Assembly (NCBI GenBank): GCA_022419385.1
Contig: JAJUBI010000001.1
Location: forward strand, 1,240,001 to 1,304,000
Length of the DNA stretch: 64,000 nucleotides
Direction: 5' to 3'
From: Paraconiothyrium sp. Pb-2020
Taxonomy: Eukaryota > Ascomycota > Dothideomycetes > Pleosporales > Didymosphaeriaceae
The translations under genes were made by a program, and so were the position numbers. Shown in pieces: positions 22,680 through 34,044 of this stretch. The stretch's first letter is position 1; each line of letters opens with the position of its first letter. A model generated the notes under the pieces. That model was given only the letters and a program-made list of their open reading frames with translations, ran no database searches and was not told where the DNA came from.

Positions 22680-24649
22680 TTAAATAGCCACAACCCACTC
22701 AGACTTCGGAGGTACGAGTGGAATATCTTCGTTAGTGTCGAAGACGCCCGTCTGTGCAACGCGTTGGTATATTTGCTGTAGCTTCTGACCCTGCTCGCCC
22801 TCATAGTCCTCTGGCCTACCCTCCTTGAATGGATCGGCGGTACCAGGGGCACTTAGTTGGGTGGCTTGCGCAGGAGCTTGCTGTGTTACTGCTTGGGCGA
22901 ATGGATTGGCGGGTTGGGATGGAGCCCCGAAGGCTGGAGCCGCAGGTGTCATACTCTGCGCGGCAACTGCAAAGGGGTTCGGCTTGGGCGCTGTGGTTGT
23001 CGTACTCTGTGCAGTAGGGGCAAAAGGCGATGGTTTAGCTAAGCCCCCTGGCTGGCCGAACGCGGAAGTTTGCTGTGCGGATGCGCCACCGAATGAGTTC
23101 GCAGGGGCTGGCGTACTCTGCGTTTGAGTACTGCCGAACGGATTGCTGGCTGGTTGTGCCTGACCCGCTTGTGCTGCTTGATTAAATGGATTCGCAGCGG
23201 CTCCAGCTTGTGAAGCCTGACCAAAGGCCGATTGCCCGAATGCTGGCTTGCCAAATGCGGATGCTTGGCCGGGCGCTGAAGGCTGACCAAAAGCAGAAGT
23301 TTGACCTGGTTGTGAAGGCTGCCCGAATGCTGATGTTTGACCCGGTTGTTGAGGTTGTCCAAATGCAGAGGACTGGCCCGGTTGGGAAGGCTGTCCGAAT
23401 GCTGCTGTTTGACCTGATTGCGGAGGCTGGCCGAAAGTAGAGGACGCCCCGGGCGCAGAAGGCTGACCAAAGGCAGATGTGGTCCCCGGTGCTGAAGGCT
23501 GACCGAAAGCTGACTGCTGGCCTAGAGAGCTCGTCTGTCCAAATGCAGAGCCACCTCCAAACGCAGATGGTTTCCCAAAGGCAGAACCTCCACCTAAGGC
23601 AGGCGTTTGGGCGAATGCGTTCCCGCCTCCGGGCATAGACGGTTTACCGAAGCCGCTACCTGCGCCTCCGCCTAGAGCGGATGTTTGGCCGAACGCTGAG
23701 CTGCTTTGACCCAACGCAGACGATTGGCCGAAGGGATTGGCGGGCTTTCCGAAGGTGGAGGTTTGCGACTGCGTACCGCCACCAAAAGGATTCCCTGAAG
23801 CAGAGCTCGGTACCTGGCTGCGACCAAAAGGACTTGCTGCCGTAGCACTTGAGAAAGGATTCGCATTGGATGACGCTGGTGCAGCATTGGAGCTAGATGG
23901 GTCGACTTTGCCTTGCGCAATGTCGACTCTGTTGGGATGAACATCTGCGCCGTCTTCAACGTACTTGATTGCTCCGTCCAAGTCGCTTAAGATCGACTTC
24001 ACCTGCTCTTCTGCTTTCGCATAGAGCTGATTTTCTTCTTGTTGCTAATCAGTCGTTAGCTGAGTCGATCTCCCAGAAATGGTTATCACATACTCCCGCA
24101 GCCTCGTTACCCGATGCGCGCTGTACATAGTACCGAGTGCGCAGTTCTTCCGGGCTGATCTCTACCGGTCCCTCCATGAGCTGGCGTGGTGCATCGCGTC
24201 CCGCTCCGTAGCATGAGAACGGATAGGCCGGGCGCTGGTCCGTAAGATCGGTCCTGATCTCATCTTTTGACAAACTGTAGCGTGGAGTGCCTGTACGGTT
24301 CCCTATGGTAGGATGAGCGATGGCCGGATAAGATTACAGCGTTGTCCTTGGAATATATTCTTCACAGACAGATGACGCGTTAGTTGCGCAGGATAGATGC
24401 ACATACCTCCAAATGCTCCGCCTCCGCCTCCGCCTCCGCCTGAAGGTCGGTAGCGATCACCACCGCCGAATGCATTGAACCCGCTTCTATTTCCACCACC
24501 GAAAGCATTGCCGCCATCGCGCTGACTTCCCGGGTGCTCGTTCTTGCATCGATCTTTAACGTGTTAGCCTCATCGTTAGGACTTTCGCACTGGAAGTGAT
24601 TACCTCCGAACTTGCACGTGCCGCGCTGGTAGTACGTGCAGATAGCCAT
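22680..24649 (-). CDS. NUP42: CCCH zinc-finger FG nucleoporin, Nup42/NUPL2 type
   Basis: Cytoplasmic-face nuclear pore protein that helps mRNA export with the helicase Dbp5 and Gle1. Four exons (24649-24604, 24553-24407, 24302-24094, 24044-22680), with introns of 50, 104 and 49 nt, give 588 aa. Splicing of exon 1 to 2 completes the CCCH finger (MAICTYYQRGTCKFG-DRCKNEHPG). Next come a Gly-rich linker, a charged region (LSKDEIRTDLTDQRPAYPF) and a helix (EEQVKSILSDLDGAI). About 330 residues of FG repeats follow, mainly SAFGQP and PFG with a near-perfect 13-14-residue period. The C-terminus LVPPKSEW resembles the Gle1-binding tail of the family. The first intron splits the zinc finger. Confidence 0.9.
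23222..23560 (-). repeat. In-frame FG tandem repeat array
   Basis: Inside NUP42. About eight 39-42-nt units encode variants of SAFGQPSQPGQT. The array is a likely site of length variation between isolates. Confidence 0.7.
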
Positions 24650-24903
24650 GCTGCCGTGGTCCAGGAGCCAAGATGTCGCAAGTGGTGAGGTGTTGACCGT
24701 CGGGCCGCCAAACAGCCTATCCTACAATCAGTAAAGGTATATAAGTATGTTGGCGCTCGTGTTGAGCGATGAAGAAGCGACAGATTGCTGGACAAAGCGT
24801 GAGAACGGCGGTTTCGCGTTCCACAATGCGCTTTACCCGATCGAGACTCGAGCATGGACGCGTAGTCACGCTTCAAGGGCGTATTGGAAGTGCACAGTCG
24901 CTT

Positions 24904-25315
24904 TTACTTTACCTTTGCCTGCTGATTTCGAAGCCACTCCCGTAGTTCCTCGGAGGATCGTGCCTTCCCAGTTGTGCCCATGTCGACAGGTTCATTGCAG
25001 CAGAAGATTCCGGACGCTGACTGGTGGATGCGATCTTGCAAGAGTGCTGGGATGTCTTCTTGGGTTGTAGGAAAAGCCTTGCTTACAGGCGTGCCTCCTT
25101 GGCAAGGGGAGCCAGGTGAGAGTGAACTTCACCTTGCTGTTACCATCTGTAGCTATCAGCGACTGAGGCAGGTGGAAAGTCACGCTAAGTCTGCTTTCGG
25201 AGTAGCTCCTGGCGTTAGAAACGAACGTCGTGGTCGAGGTACCAGTTGACAGCTCCACGTATGTATGAAGGTCGCGACATGGACCACTTACCCGCGTATA
25301 CGACACGATGCGCAA
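24904..25315 (-). CDS. Possible small spliced gene, 5' end unresolved
   Basis: A minus-strand frame open from about 25315 to a strong-looking donor (GTAAGC at 25086) can be joined in phase 1 to an exon at 25034-24904 across a 52-nt intron. The last exon reads IHQSASGIFCCNEPVDMGTT, then KARSSEELREWLRNQQAKVK and a stop, and looks protein-like. The upstream part contains SRLSVTFHLPQSLIA and VKFTLTWLPLP. There is no ATG in this frame, so a first exon is missing or the model is wrong; another ATG at about 25280 (MSRPSYIRGAVNWYLDHD) may belong to it. I do not recognise the family. It lies between two divergent genes. Confidence 0.35.
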
Positions 25316-25455
25316 AGTGACTATCGTTTCCTTTGCTCTTCAATTACCACCGACGGCCCCCAAGCACCCCTTGTGGCACGTTTGTTGACCTTGCGACGTA
25401 GCCCCGCCGTCCCCGACCTCGCTCTCACGCTCCCCCTTTGCTCGTCTCTGTGTAG

Positions 25456-25780
25456 ATGCACGCCTTCTCTATCCTGACGCTCGGAATCTTCATTGCCGGA
25501 TATTCTACCGCGCGCTGGGACCTGGTCAACCGTCTGTACGAGCTTGCTATCTTCGCCTGGAACCACGGCGTCATTTCGAGGGCAGTGCAGGGCATCGCCG
25601 TCCTGTCATTCCTCTTCCTCCTCCTCATACTCCCCATTGAGCGCCTCGCCTCACACGAGGTCGGTCTGGTATGTTCTTAGGACCCAAGGCAATGCGATTG
25701 CTCACGCTGAACAGCATCCTCGAGCACCTGGCGGTGGTATATCTGCTCGCGAGCAGCTCAAGCGGCGCGGATCCTTCTGA
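25456..25780 (+). CDS. Small two-TM membrane protein, 92 aa
   Basis: Exons 25456-25668 and 25715-25780, joined in phase 0 over a 46-nt intron, give 92 aa. A hydrophobic segment near the N-terminus (AFSILTLGIFIAGYSTA) and another at about residues 45-62 (GIAVLSFLFLLLILPIE) flank a short loop with RWDLVNRLYELAIFAW. The C-terminal tail is basic (ISAREQLKRRGSF). I do not recognise a named family. Size and layout recall small ER accessory subunits such as DPM3, but the sequence does not clearly match. The stop codon is only 18 nt before the GPI1 start codon on the same strand. Confidence 0.7.
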
Positions 25781-25798
25781 CGGAAATGCTATATTGAC

Positions 25799-28069
25799 AT
25801 GGTTACGCCTAATGGATTGATGCGCATATTTTGGCCCTCCGATACCCCAAAGGGTCCCACACCCGGCGTGCTCGTTGGCTTTCGTAATTCGGAGCTCGAC
25901 GTGTTCGTTGTAGCTATATTGCAAGAGGTGGGGTTGTCCAGCGTGAAACATGCTCTGCAGCTTGGGACACTGCTGCGTCAACAGGGCCGTGACGTCCAGG
26001 AGCTACTCACGCTATGCCACCACTCGTCGTTGCACCCTCTTGGACGCATCAATCCGCCAGACTCGCGCGAGCATTTCGATCCATACCACCTTGTCGCTTA
26101 TTCCGAGCCTGGGACCCGTTTGCCGCGCGTATACTGCCCTTTTAATACGAATATGACCCTGCAGGTCATTCTGTACGATCGTCCAAATCCTAAGTACATG
26201 CAATACTTGTCTCTGAATCCAATATCCCTTGCACTGGGTGACAAAGCAGAAGGTGAAAGATGGAACTCAGCTTTCGAGGGCGATGAAGAAGAAGAAGAGA
26301 GTGAACGCAAAAGGAAGGCAGAGCTGGTACAAAAGCTGAGGCTTCATACTGTTATAGCACACCCGGTCACGCAGAAAGAGCTGCAACTCCCCGTGCTCAT
26401 CGATCAGATCAATTGCTCCTTCGAGCTGAACACTGTACTGCAGAAGAATATTGGCGTTATTGGACGACGCATGAAACGGGCACATAGTGTGAGTGAGCAG
26501 GTATTCGAATCTGCCAACACTCTCTGGGATAACATTCGCAAGGCCATCGGATATGTGTGGCATGTGTGGATGTACCCACTCATCGGACATGTGTTCATCC
26601 TGGTCTTGATGGCTCAACGTTTCACAAGCGAGATGGCGCTACGAGCTTTGGATTGGCGGCCGGGCTCTACGAACAGTCCCGCCCTCAAGGACTTATCTGC
26701 GACAGCTCAGCAGCTTGACATCCGTCTTCAGCAACTCTGTTATTGGCCTGTCCAATTCATGACGGTGCGGAAGCGCAAAGAGAATTGGGGCAGCATCACC
26801 TACAGCCATCCTGAATATATCAGGTTCTATAATAGCCTTTGGCTGGTTGCTAACGATGTCATCATTGGCGTCGCTCTTGGCTCTTTCATATTCGATAATT
26901 CACTATATGTCGCCGCCAAATTTGACATGGTGTTTCATGAGTGGTCGATCGATGGGCTTCGTCGTATGATCGTCTGGCTCTCAGAATGGCCTGGCGGCTT
27001 GAAGCTAAACACTGAGCTTGCAGACTTCCTGGGCGATTTGTTCCTCTGGGTAATCGACTATTGGGCTGGTGTGTATCTTCTGCAGCAAAGTATACATTCA
27101 CTAACTTGGCCAGGATGCATGAGTGTTTTGCGACCCCATCTTCCTACCTTCATTCGTTTTATAGGGCTTTCAGCATTCGCGGGGGCTACTATGCCGATCT
27201 CACTCTTCTCAGACTTAACGTCACTGCTCACTTTGCATATTTACTGCTTCTACGTCTCATCGGCTCGCATCTTCAACTGGCAATTGAACATCCTCTTGTC
27301 GCTCTTCCACCTGTTCCGGGGCAAGAAGCGAAACGTGCTGCGAAATCGTATCGACTCATGTGATTACGATCTGGACCAGCTCCTGCTCGGCACCATCCTC
27401 TTCACGCTGCTCTTTTTCCTGCTTCCGACCGTTCTTGTCTTCTACTTACTATTTGCCTCCGCAAGAGTGGGTGTCATTGGCTTGAAGGCAGCCCTGGAAA
27501 TAGGCTTGGCGTGCCTCAACCACTTTCCGCTGTTTGCTATCACGCTTCGTATCAAGGATTCAAGTCGTCTACCTGGTATGTTCCGTCTTGTCGCTTTGTA
27601 TGCTCGAATCTGATGTAGTGGTAGGAGGCGTTTGTTTTGAGCTGCAGAACCCGAGAAGCCTCAAGCTACATGATCCAGATGGTTCGGCTTTAGCACCCGC
27701 CTCATATGTTCTTTTGAAAGTAAGGCGTTCACATACAATGCGAATGTGTAAGCTGATCCGCCCTAGTCTATACCTCTGTCTTTCCGACAGATATTTCATT
27801 CGTACTTTGAGCTAGGCGACCGCATACGAAAACATTACTTTTCGCCGAGCGTCTTCATGTGTCTTGTCAATGGGCAATCTGTTCCTCCGATCCACAGGCG
27901 CAACTTATACAGTCTACAGTATAGTATGCTGCCGGCTAAAAGAATGGAGATCTCAGAGCTGGGGTTGCGGCTCAGTGGGAAGGAATCACCACGGGCCAAA
28001 CAACCAAACGGCGATCCCGCGATACGGAAGGATTTGACGAACGGTATTGCGACGACAGATAGTAAGTAG
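25799..28069 (+). CDS. GPI1: GPI-GlcNAc transferase subunit Gpi1/PIG-Q
   Basis: Subunit of the ER complex that transfers GlcNAc to phosphatidylinositol, the first step of GPI-anchor synthesis. Exons 25799-27575, 27625-27719 and 27767-28069, with introns of 49 and 47 nt (phases 1 and 0), give 724 aa. The N-terminus MVTPNGLMRIFWPSD fits the family start. Several hydrophobic segments lie between about residues 245 and 580. The region with LADFLGDLFLWVIDYWAGVY and SLLTLHIYCFYVSSARIFNWQ is typical of PIG-Q, as is the C-terminal IFHSYFELGDRIRKHYFSP. Both splices restore family sequence. It follows the 92-aa ORF by 18 nt, leaving almost no room for its own promoter. Confidence 0.93.
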
Positions 28070-29073
28070 CAAAATAAAATAAATAGATGAGGGCTAGTGT
28101 GCCTCAAGTCCTGCCTAACTCCACAAAGCAAAGTGTGACACTTGAATCAAGCTCCATCTTCCCTGCATCACACCACTGAGCCTCTCGCCATGCAAGAAGC
28201 CCATCGGATCAGGGAATAAGGTGCCTAATCGTGTACAGGGTATGGGAGAGCCACTGCAAGAGCTGAACGCCGTATATTAACTCAATCCGCTGCATCGGAA
28301 AATCTGAACTACCAGATCACGCAAATGAGTCCAGTTAAAGCTGCATCATGAATTAGTAGAACCGATGTTTTCTCTACAATAGCACTAGAATCCACCATAG
28401 GTACCTGCTCATCCATTTTGCTCCGATTGCGCGCGCCGAAGGAATCAGAAAGCTGCATGTATGCCTCCCTCGGCAACAGCTGGCCGTACTCATGCAGTTG
28501 CCAAGTGCGTCTCGCGATCGCACGCAGAATCGCCTGAGGAACGGTTGGCGATCCGGGTAAAATCTGTCTGCACACCTTACCCCATGCAACGAGCTTCTGG
28601 AAGGCTTCCACTTGTCCACCCGCACGAAAGTCGGAAGCACGGGACGCTCCCAGAAGGGCAAGTGCATACAAGCTTTGATGGCGTTGCAAAGCTTTGATAC
28701 GGCTATATCAAGCTCTCAGCTAATCGTTTGGTCTCCCTGCGGCTCCTTTCTGCCGTAACGCTACGCATCGTTCCGGAATATAGTAGTGACAAGGATGCGG
28801 TGCAGCGGTCCGCCAAGCGTATCATTGGATGGAAATGCCGCATCACTAACGCGCAATATAGTGATGCCTGTCGGGCACTCTGAAAGAAATGGTTGTCGAT
28901 GGTGCGGCATATCACGCGAATGAAGCCCGCGTGGCTGGGGTGGAGGCATACTTTAAATGATGCAAAGAATGTGGAAGCGGAGGATATAAGGTATAGCAGG
29001 TGCCCTGGACAGTGTCTTGACTCCTGGGTCGTGATACATTCGTTTTTTTTTGTCGCAAGAAAACGACGCCAAA
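28070..29073. other. Intergenic, includes transporter promoter
   Basis: A minus-strand frame at 28309-28689 is open for 126 codons, but it starts with TTG, has no motif and no obvious exon partners. Otherwise nothing is seen. A T-run (GTTTTTTTTTG) sits about 30 nt before the transporter start. Confidence 0.5.
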
Positions 29074-30955
29074 ATGGGTATCACTAAGGGAAGCAGCAAG
29101 GCCAAAGGGCACACGGCGGATCCGGTCCTCACCCGCCTCGTCGCAGAAGACACCGTGTCGTGGGCTCGCAAACCACACCTGAGGAATCTTTATTTGATGC
29201 TGGTGCCAGCTGCTATTGGCATTGAGATCACGTCTGGATTCGATTCGCAACTTATTAATGCTCTGCAGATTGTTCCATCATGGATCACTTGTAAGAGGGC
29301 CCGATGCCATTAATGTGTAACCTCTTGTTGACCTAGCCAGACTTCGGCCATCCCGAGGGCTCGCTCAAAGGTATCATCGCTGCGGCGTACTCTCTTGGAG
29401 CTATTCTTTCGCTTCCTTTCATTCCCATGGTGGACGACTGGGTCGGACGCCGAGGCTCTATCATGGTCGGCTCGATCATCATGATCATCGGAGCTCTCAT
29501 CCAAGGATTTTCGCAGAATGGTACGTCCATCGAGCCTATCATTATTTCATGATTGCTGCGGAGCTGATATTATTCCTCCACAAACAGTGACCATGTATAT
29601 CTTCGCCCGACTTATCCTTGGCTTCGGCATTCCCGCCTGCATCGTTGCCGGCTCCTCACTTATCGGCGAACTGGGCTACCCCAAGGAACGCCCGGTGCTT
29701 ACCTCTCTCTTCAACGTCTCCTACTTCGTGGGCCAGATCATCGCTGCCGGCATCGTCTTCGGAACTAATAGCATCCCCAACGACTGGGCATGGCGCGTCC
29801 CCTCCCTCCTCCAGCTCGTGCCCTCACTTCTTCAATGCATGTTCGTGCTGTTTCTCCCAGAGAGCCCACGTTGGCTCATCAACCACGATCGTGTTGAGGA
29901 GGCGGAGGCCATATTGGTGAAATACCATGCCGAGGGAAATCCAGAGAGCGAATTTGTGAAGGGGGAGATTGCGCAGATTAGGGCTACAATTGAGTTGGAG
30001 AGCGAGGCAGCGAAAAGGGGGTGGATGGATTTGCTGAATACGAGTGGAATGCGTCGTAGGACTCTTATCACAGCTAACCTAGGTCTTTTCACGCAGTGGT
30101 CGGGGAACACACTCATTTCGTAAAGGCCCCTTCCCTCTCCCTTTCTTCTTCTGTTCGCATTTTGCTGACGCAGGGGATGACAGGTACTTTTTCGGCGACC
30201 TGATGAAGATGATCGGCATCAAAGACGCGCTTACCAAGCAGAAGCTCAACGTGGGCTACGCGGCATGGTCCCTCGTAACTGGCGGCGTTATCGCCCTTGT
30301 CGTCACGCGCTTCAAGCGCCGCACCCTGTACATGCTGTGCACGCTGTCACTGCTCGTCGTGTATACCGGCTGGACCATCGCCTTCAAGTACGCTGTCACA
30401 GCCGACAAAGCTGGAGGACATAATGGGCCTGCTAGCGCTGCTAGTGCGTTCTTTATCTTTGCGTATCAGCCGTGCTACAATATTGGATTTAATGCTTTGA
30501 CATACAGTGAGTTTCCCTACTCAAAGAGACAGGCAGCGGGTTGGGGTGAGGAGAGGCTAATCCGACGCAGCGTATATGGTTGAAGTATGGCCCTATATGG
30601 AGCGCTCCCGCGGTATTGCCGTCTTCCAGCTGTTCGGTCGTCTAGCGGGTTTCTTCACTACCTTCGTCAATCCCATCGGGCTTGCCAACATCTCTTGGAA
30701 ATGGCTCATCGTATATGTCGCCTGGCTCACCTACGAGGTCGTTTTCGTCTGGTTCTTGTTTCCCGAGACGGCGAATCGTACGCTCGAAGAACTTGCTTTC
30801 TGTAAGTGGCTGATCACGGTGTCTGGACGGGTGAGGGTGAGGCTAACGTGGAGACAGTGTTCGAGGGTGAGGAGAAGAACATTCGGGCCAGCGAGGCGGT
30901 GGAAAAGGTTGTTGTTGAGAGGGAGGAGAATGTCGTTAACCAGAAGAAGGTATGA
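29074..30955 (+). CDS. MFS sugar transporter (hexose/lactose permease-like)
   Basis: Plasma-membrane proton-coupled sugar carrier of the major facilitator superfamily. Six exons (29074-29290, 29341-29520, 29588-30119, 30184-30506, 30571-30801, 30858-30955) with introns of 50-67 nt give 526 aa. Sugar-porter signatures are present: GFDSQLINALQ in TM1, DWVGRRGSI between TM2 and TM3, RLILGFG in TM4, PESPRWLI before the central loop, and a late FPETANRTLEEL after TM12. The many introns and the GFGIPACIVAGSSLIGELG stretch resemble fungal lactose permease-like transporters. The substrate cannot be decided from sequence. All joins keep phase and fall in conserved segments. Confidence 0.93.
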
Positions 30956-32138
30956 GCGGTATGAACGGACTGGAGATTCCACCCCACGCTTCGCGATACT
31001 CGTTCTTGGGTGGAACCGCACGAAGCAAGCTGTGGAACGGTTATCCATAGGTTTCTCAATGAGTAGTAATCGATCTGATGCTTCCGAAACTGGTTGAACT
31101 GCTGTCTGCTCTCACGCGCAGAAAGAACCTTTGCATCCTAGCTCCTTAGAACAATAAACAACGCTTCGTTCTCCCTTATTTATAGCACAGTCATAAGTTT
31201 CTGTAGTATAGTCGCGTATGAACTATATCCGAGCTGATAAATTTACATGCTGATGAATGAAGGAGCATTCTGTAGGCAGTCTTCTAGACCTGCCTCGGCA
31301 TGTTTGGCAATGCGCTGTTGACGATCTAGGAGAGCACTTTGAACGGAGAAGGTAGAAGTACTAGTCAGCTGAGAGGAACGCAGAACAGTGGTCTGGCCCC
31401 TTGTGGCAGCTTCCTAGGAAGGAATATGACCCGCTAGGAGGCCTAGTGAAGGTAGCGATACTAAAGAGGAGGAGTGTCGCAGCATCGCCGAGAGACGTCT
31501 TGAATTAGCAGTTACGAGCAATAATTTTCAGTGTTACTTTTAGTGCAACCACAGTCCAAGTTTTGTCGAACGAACTTAGAGAGAGCTAGTACAAAACAGT
31601 GCGGAAACCAGCATTGTTGAGATTGAGATCGACTGTTAGCTTACTGGGTACTTCTAGTGAGTGATGAACTGTGTGTATAGAGGACATTAACACGCGATGG
31701 TGTCAACGAGCTTCGTCCCGATCACTCTTCAGGGTGTACAACACGGACACCGAGGGAAGCTAGGTGGTATTGGTGTATGTGTGGAACGAGGGACAGGGCG
31801 GGCGGGTTGGTGATGGTGATGAGTCAGAGGGGTTTAAAGCGAGAACGACGCTGACGTTTGAGGGTTCATGCTGGTCATGAGTTGAAGTGGCCGCAGCAGG
31901 GTTGTTGAATAGGCGCTACGAGGCTGGTTGCGAGTGGTGGTGAGAACGTTCCGATCGTCGTCTGCGAAGTGTTGTACATACTGGATTACGATCACCATTA
32001 GGCTTTGATGGCATTACGTTCCGTATTACTGGGCCTCGGCCTTCCGTCACAAGGCCCAGTTTTTCGGTATGATGTAACGTCAGCAACACCTCTAAATAAC
32101 AAAACATTCCCTCACAATAAGATTCTTGAGATACTCTC
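30956..32138. other. Intergenic
   Basis: About 1.2 kb with no supported gene. It is flanked by 3' ends (transporter and MBL enzyme converge here). No repeats or RNA genes recognised. Confidence 0.55.
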
Positions 32139-33080
32139 TCACTCTACAGTCCGTCCATCAACACCAATTCTTTGCCCATCCCAACCTGTCGAGAAATTGA
32201 TGTCGTCTATGGTACTTAGCTCCATGCACCTCCTCGTAGCAGTCTCATGCTCTACTTCATGCGCAAAACCCACCACCCATGTCATCTTTGGTCTCTTTCC
32301 TTGTGCAAACTCATCTTGCACATATTGCCTTGCTTGTTCAATGCTGAAATGACTGGCATGTGGCGATTCCCATCGCAAACCATCGATTACCAGAACATCG
32401 CTTCCTTGCATCAGCGCCGTCGTGGAAGGTGGTATAGCATTGCAATCCGAGATATACGAGTAATTCCCGATTCTGTATCCAAGACTCATATAGGTCGTTT
32501 CCAACTGCCAGTTGTAGCCATGCTCAACCGGCAGCGGCGTCACTTCCACGTCACCGCATGTAGATATCTTGAACGTTTTTTCCTCATCAAAGACATGCCA
32601 CCTAAATTCTGCGACATCGCCCCCACCAGTCGCAAAACTTTTGTTCACGAGGTATGGGAATGTCCTTTCCACCTCTTTCAAGGTAGTCTGCGAACAGTAC
32701 ACGTCAATCCAAGGCTGCACGAACCCACCCAGCGTCCAACTCCTCAGATCGTCGAGACCGAAATAAGCGTCCGCATGCGCGTGCGTTAATATCAATGCAT
32801 CTATCCGTCTGATCTTGTATTGTGGAAACCAGCGGAGTGCGGTTGTGTAGAAGGTCTTCCCGCAGTCTATGAGCAAGTTCTTCGGATCTTCGGACGAGCC
32901 GAGGCGGAAAAGGGCTGAGGTGTTAAGGCGCTTATTTTGAGGCAGGGATGAAGTGCAGGTGCGGCAGGTTGGAGGATTTGCAGTCAAGCAGCCTATCACT
33001 GGGATGCTGCCCGAAGTGCCTGTGCCGAGTAGGATGAGTTCGTGTGGCTGGTTTGAGACGGGGCCTGAGGTCGTGGTCAT
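32139..33080 (-). CDS. Metallo-beta-lactamase-fold hydrolase, PhnP-like
   Basis: Single-exon 313-aa protein. The start LILLGTGTSGSIPVIGC, followed by two more cysteines in PTCRTC, is typical of PhnP-like phosphodiesterases. The metal motif is THAHADAYFGLDDLR, i.e. HxHxDA rather than the classic HxHxDH; the Ala form is, to my knowledge, common in eukaryotic PhnP-like proteins. Later ligands are probably in VEHGYNWQ, YISDCNAIP and the final GFAHEVEHE. It probably hydrolyses a cyclic phosphodiester or related substrate. The true substrate in fungi is not known to me. Confidence 0.87.
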   Translation of the reverse strand: MTTTSGPVSNQPHELILLGTGTSGSIPVIGCLTANPPTCRTCTSSLPQNKRLNTSALFRLGSSEDPKNLLIDCGKTFYTTALRWFPQYKIRRIDALILTHAHADAYFGLDDLRSWTLGGFVQPWIDVYCSQTTLKEVERTFPYLVNKSFATGGGDVAEFRWHVFDEEKTFKISTCGDVEVTPLPVEHGYNWQLETTYMSLGYRIGNYSYISDCNAIPPSTTALMQGSDVLVIDGLRWESPHASHFSIEQARQYVQDEFAQGKRPKMTWVVGFAHEVEHETATRRCMELSTIDDINFSTGWDGQRIGVDGRTVE

Positions 33081-34044
33081 GTTAGATAAAGAAGCAGCAA
33101 GAGCAAATGAGTGAATTAGTTAACAGCAGTAATGTTGTACCTCTGGTGTTGCGCATAAAGATCCACAATGTAGTAAGTAGGTGCTCTTCAGGCACACTTT
33201 TCTACGGTGACGTCACCAAGCAGATCGTGCTGTGTACTCGTCGTTCTAGTCCAAACGCAACCTCTGCTTGCGAGACATCTAGGTGTATGTCTAATATTGC
33301 TCACATGCTCATTGCGCTTTGAACTTCCCCGTTCGCTGCGTTTTACTAGGAAAACGAGTCATGTCTTTTTTCAAAAAAGAAGCCCGGAAACTTCGTTTGT
33401 CCTGTCGCCCGGTTCGCACTCTCTTCTATACGTATTTGGAATACAGATCGATCTCTACTAGTTTACCCATGCTGTTGAAAGAAGATGTGTTTGACCAATT
33501 GCCACACAGGCGAGCTAAGTCGCTCCACAATGCATCGATTTCGATCGCAAAGTTTCCACCCTTCACAATTGGATCAGTGAATTCGGCAGGGAGACTATGG
33601 CCGGTATCCACAGCACCCTAACTGGTTTTGATGGACTGACAGTGAAAGGAAGGTGTTCGCTACCATGCATCCACAATCGCTTTAGACGTTGCACCAACCC
33701 TACGTCCGACAGTAGCAGTAAGCCACAACCTTGCTGATCATAGTGATTGCGCGCAGGTGTCCTTGTTGCAGACTCCGCCGGAGTGGCTGCCGAACCACAA
33801 TGAGGGGCTCGGGTATCGGTCGATCTAACCTTGGCTGAGCGGGAGAACGACGACTAAACTTTAACAGTTGCTTTGAATTGCAGCTCTGGTCCAGCCAAAG
33901 GAAATCCAAAACGCTGGATCACGAATTGACTTCTAGTGGTAATAGTGCATTCTAAAGTGATGGACATGCCTACGGGCAAAAGTCCATCTCAATCCAGTCC
34001 AAACAATTCTCCGTTGTCCATGAACGCAGATTGACGAGGTCAAG
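33081..34044. other. Intergenic, divergent promoters
   Basis: Separates the MBL enzyme (minus) and the rhodopsin-domain gene (plus). Only short frames; nothing supported. Confidence 0.5.

Noticed and set aside
28309..28689. 126-codon open frame on the minus strand
   Set aside because: It begins with TTG, has no motif, and no splice partners were found; treated as chance or a remnant.
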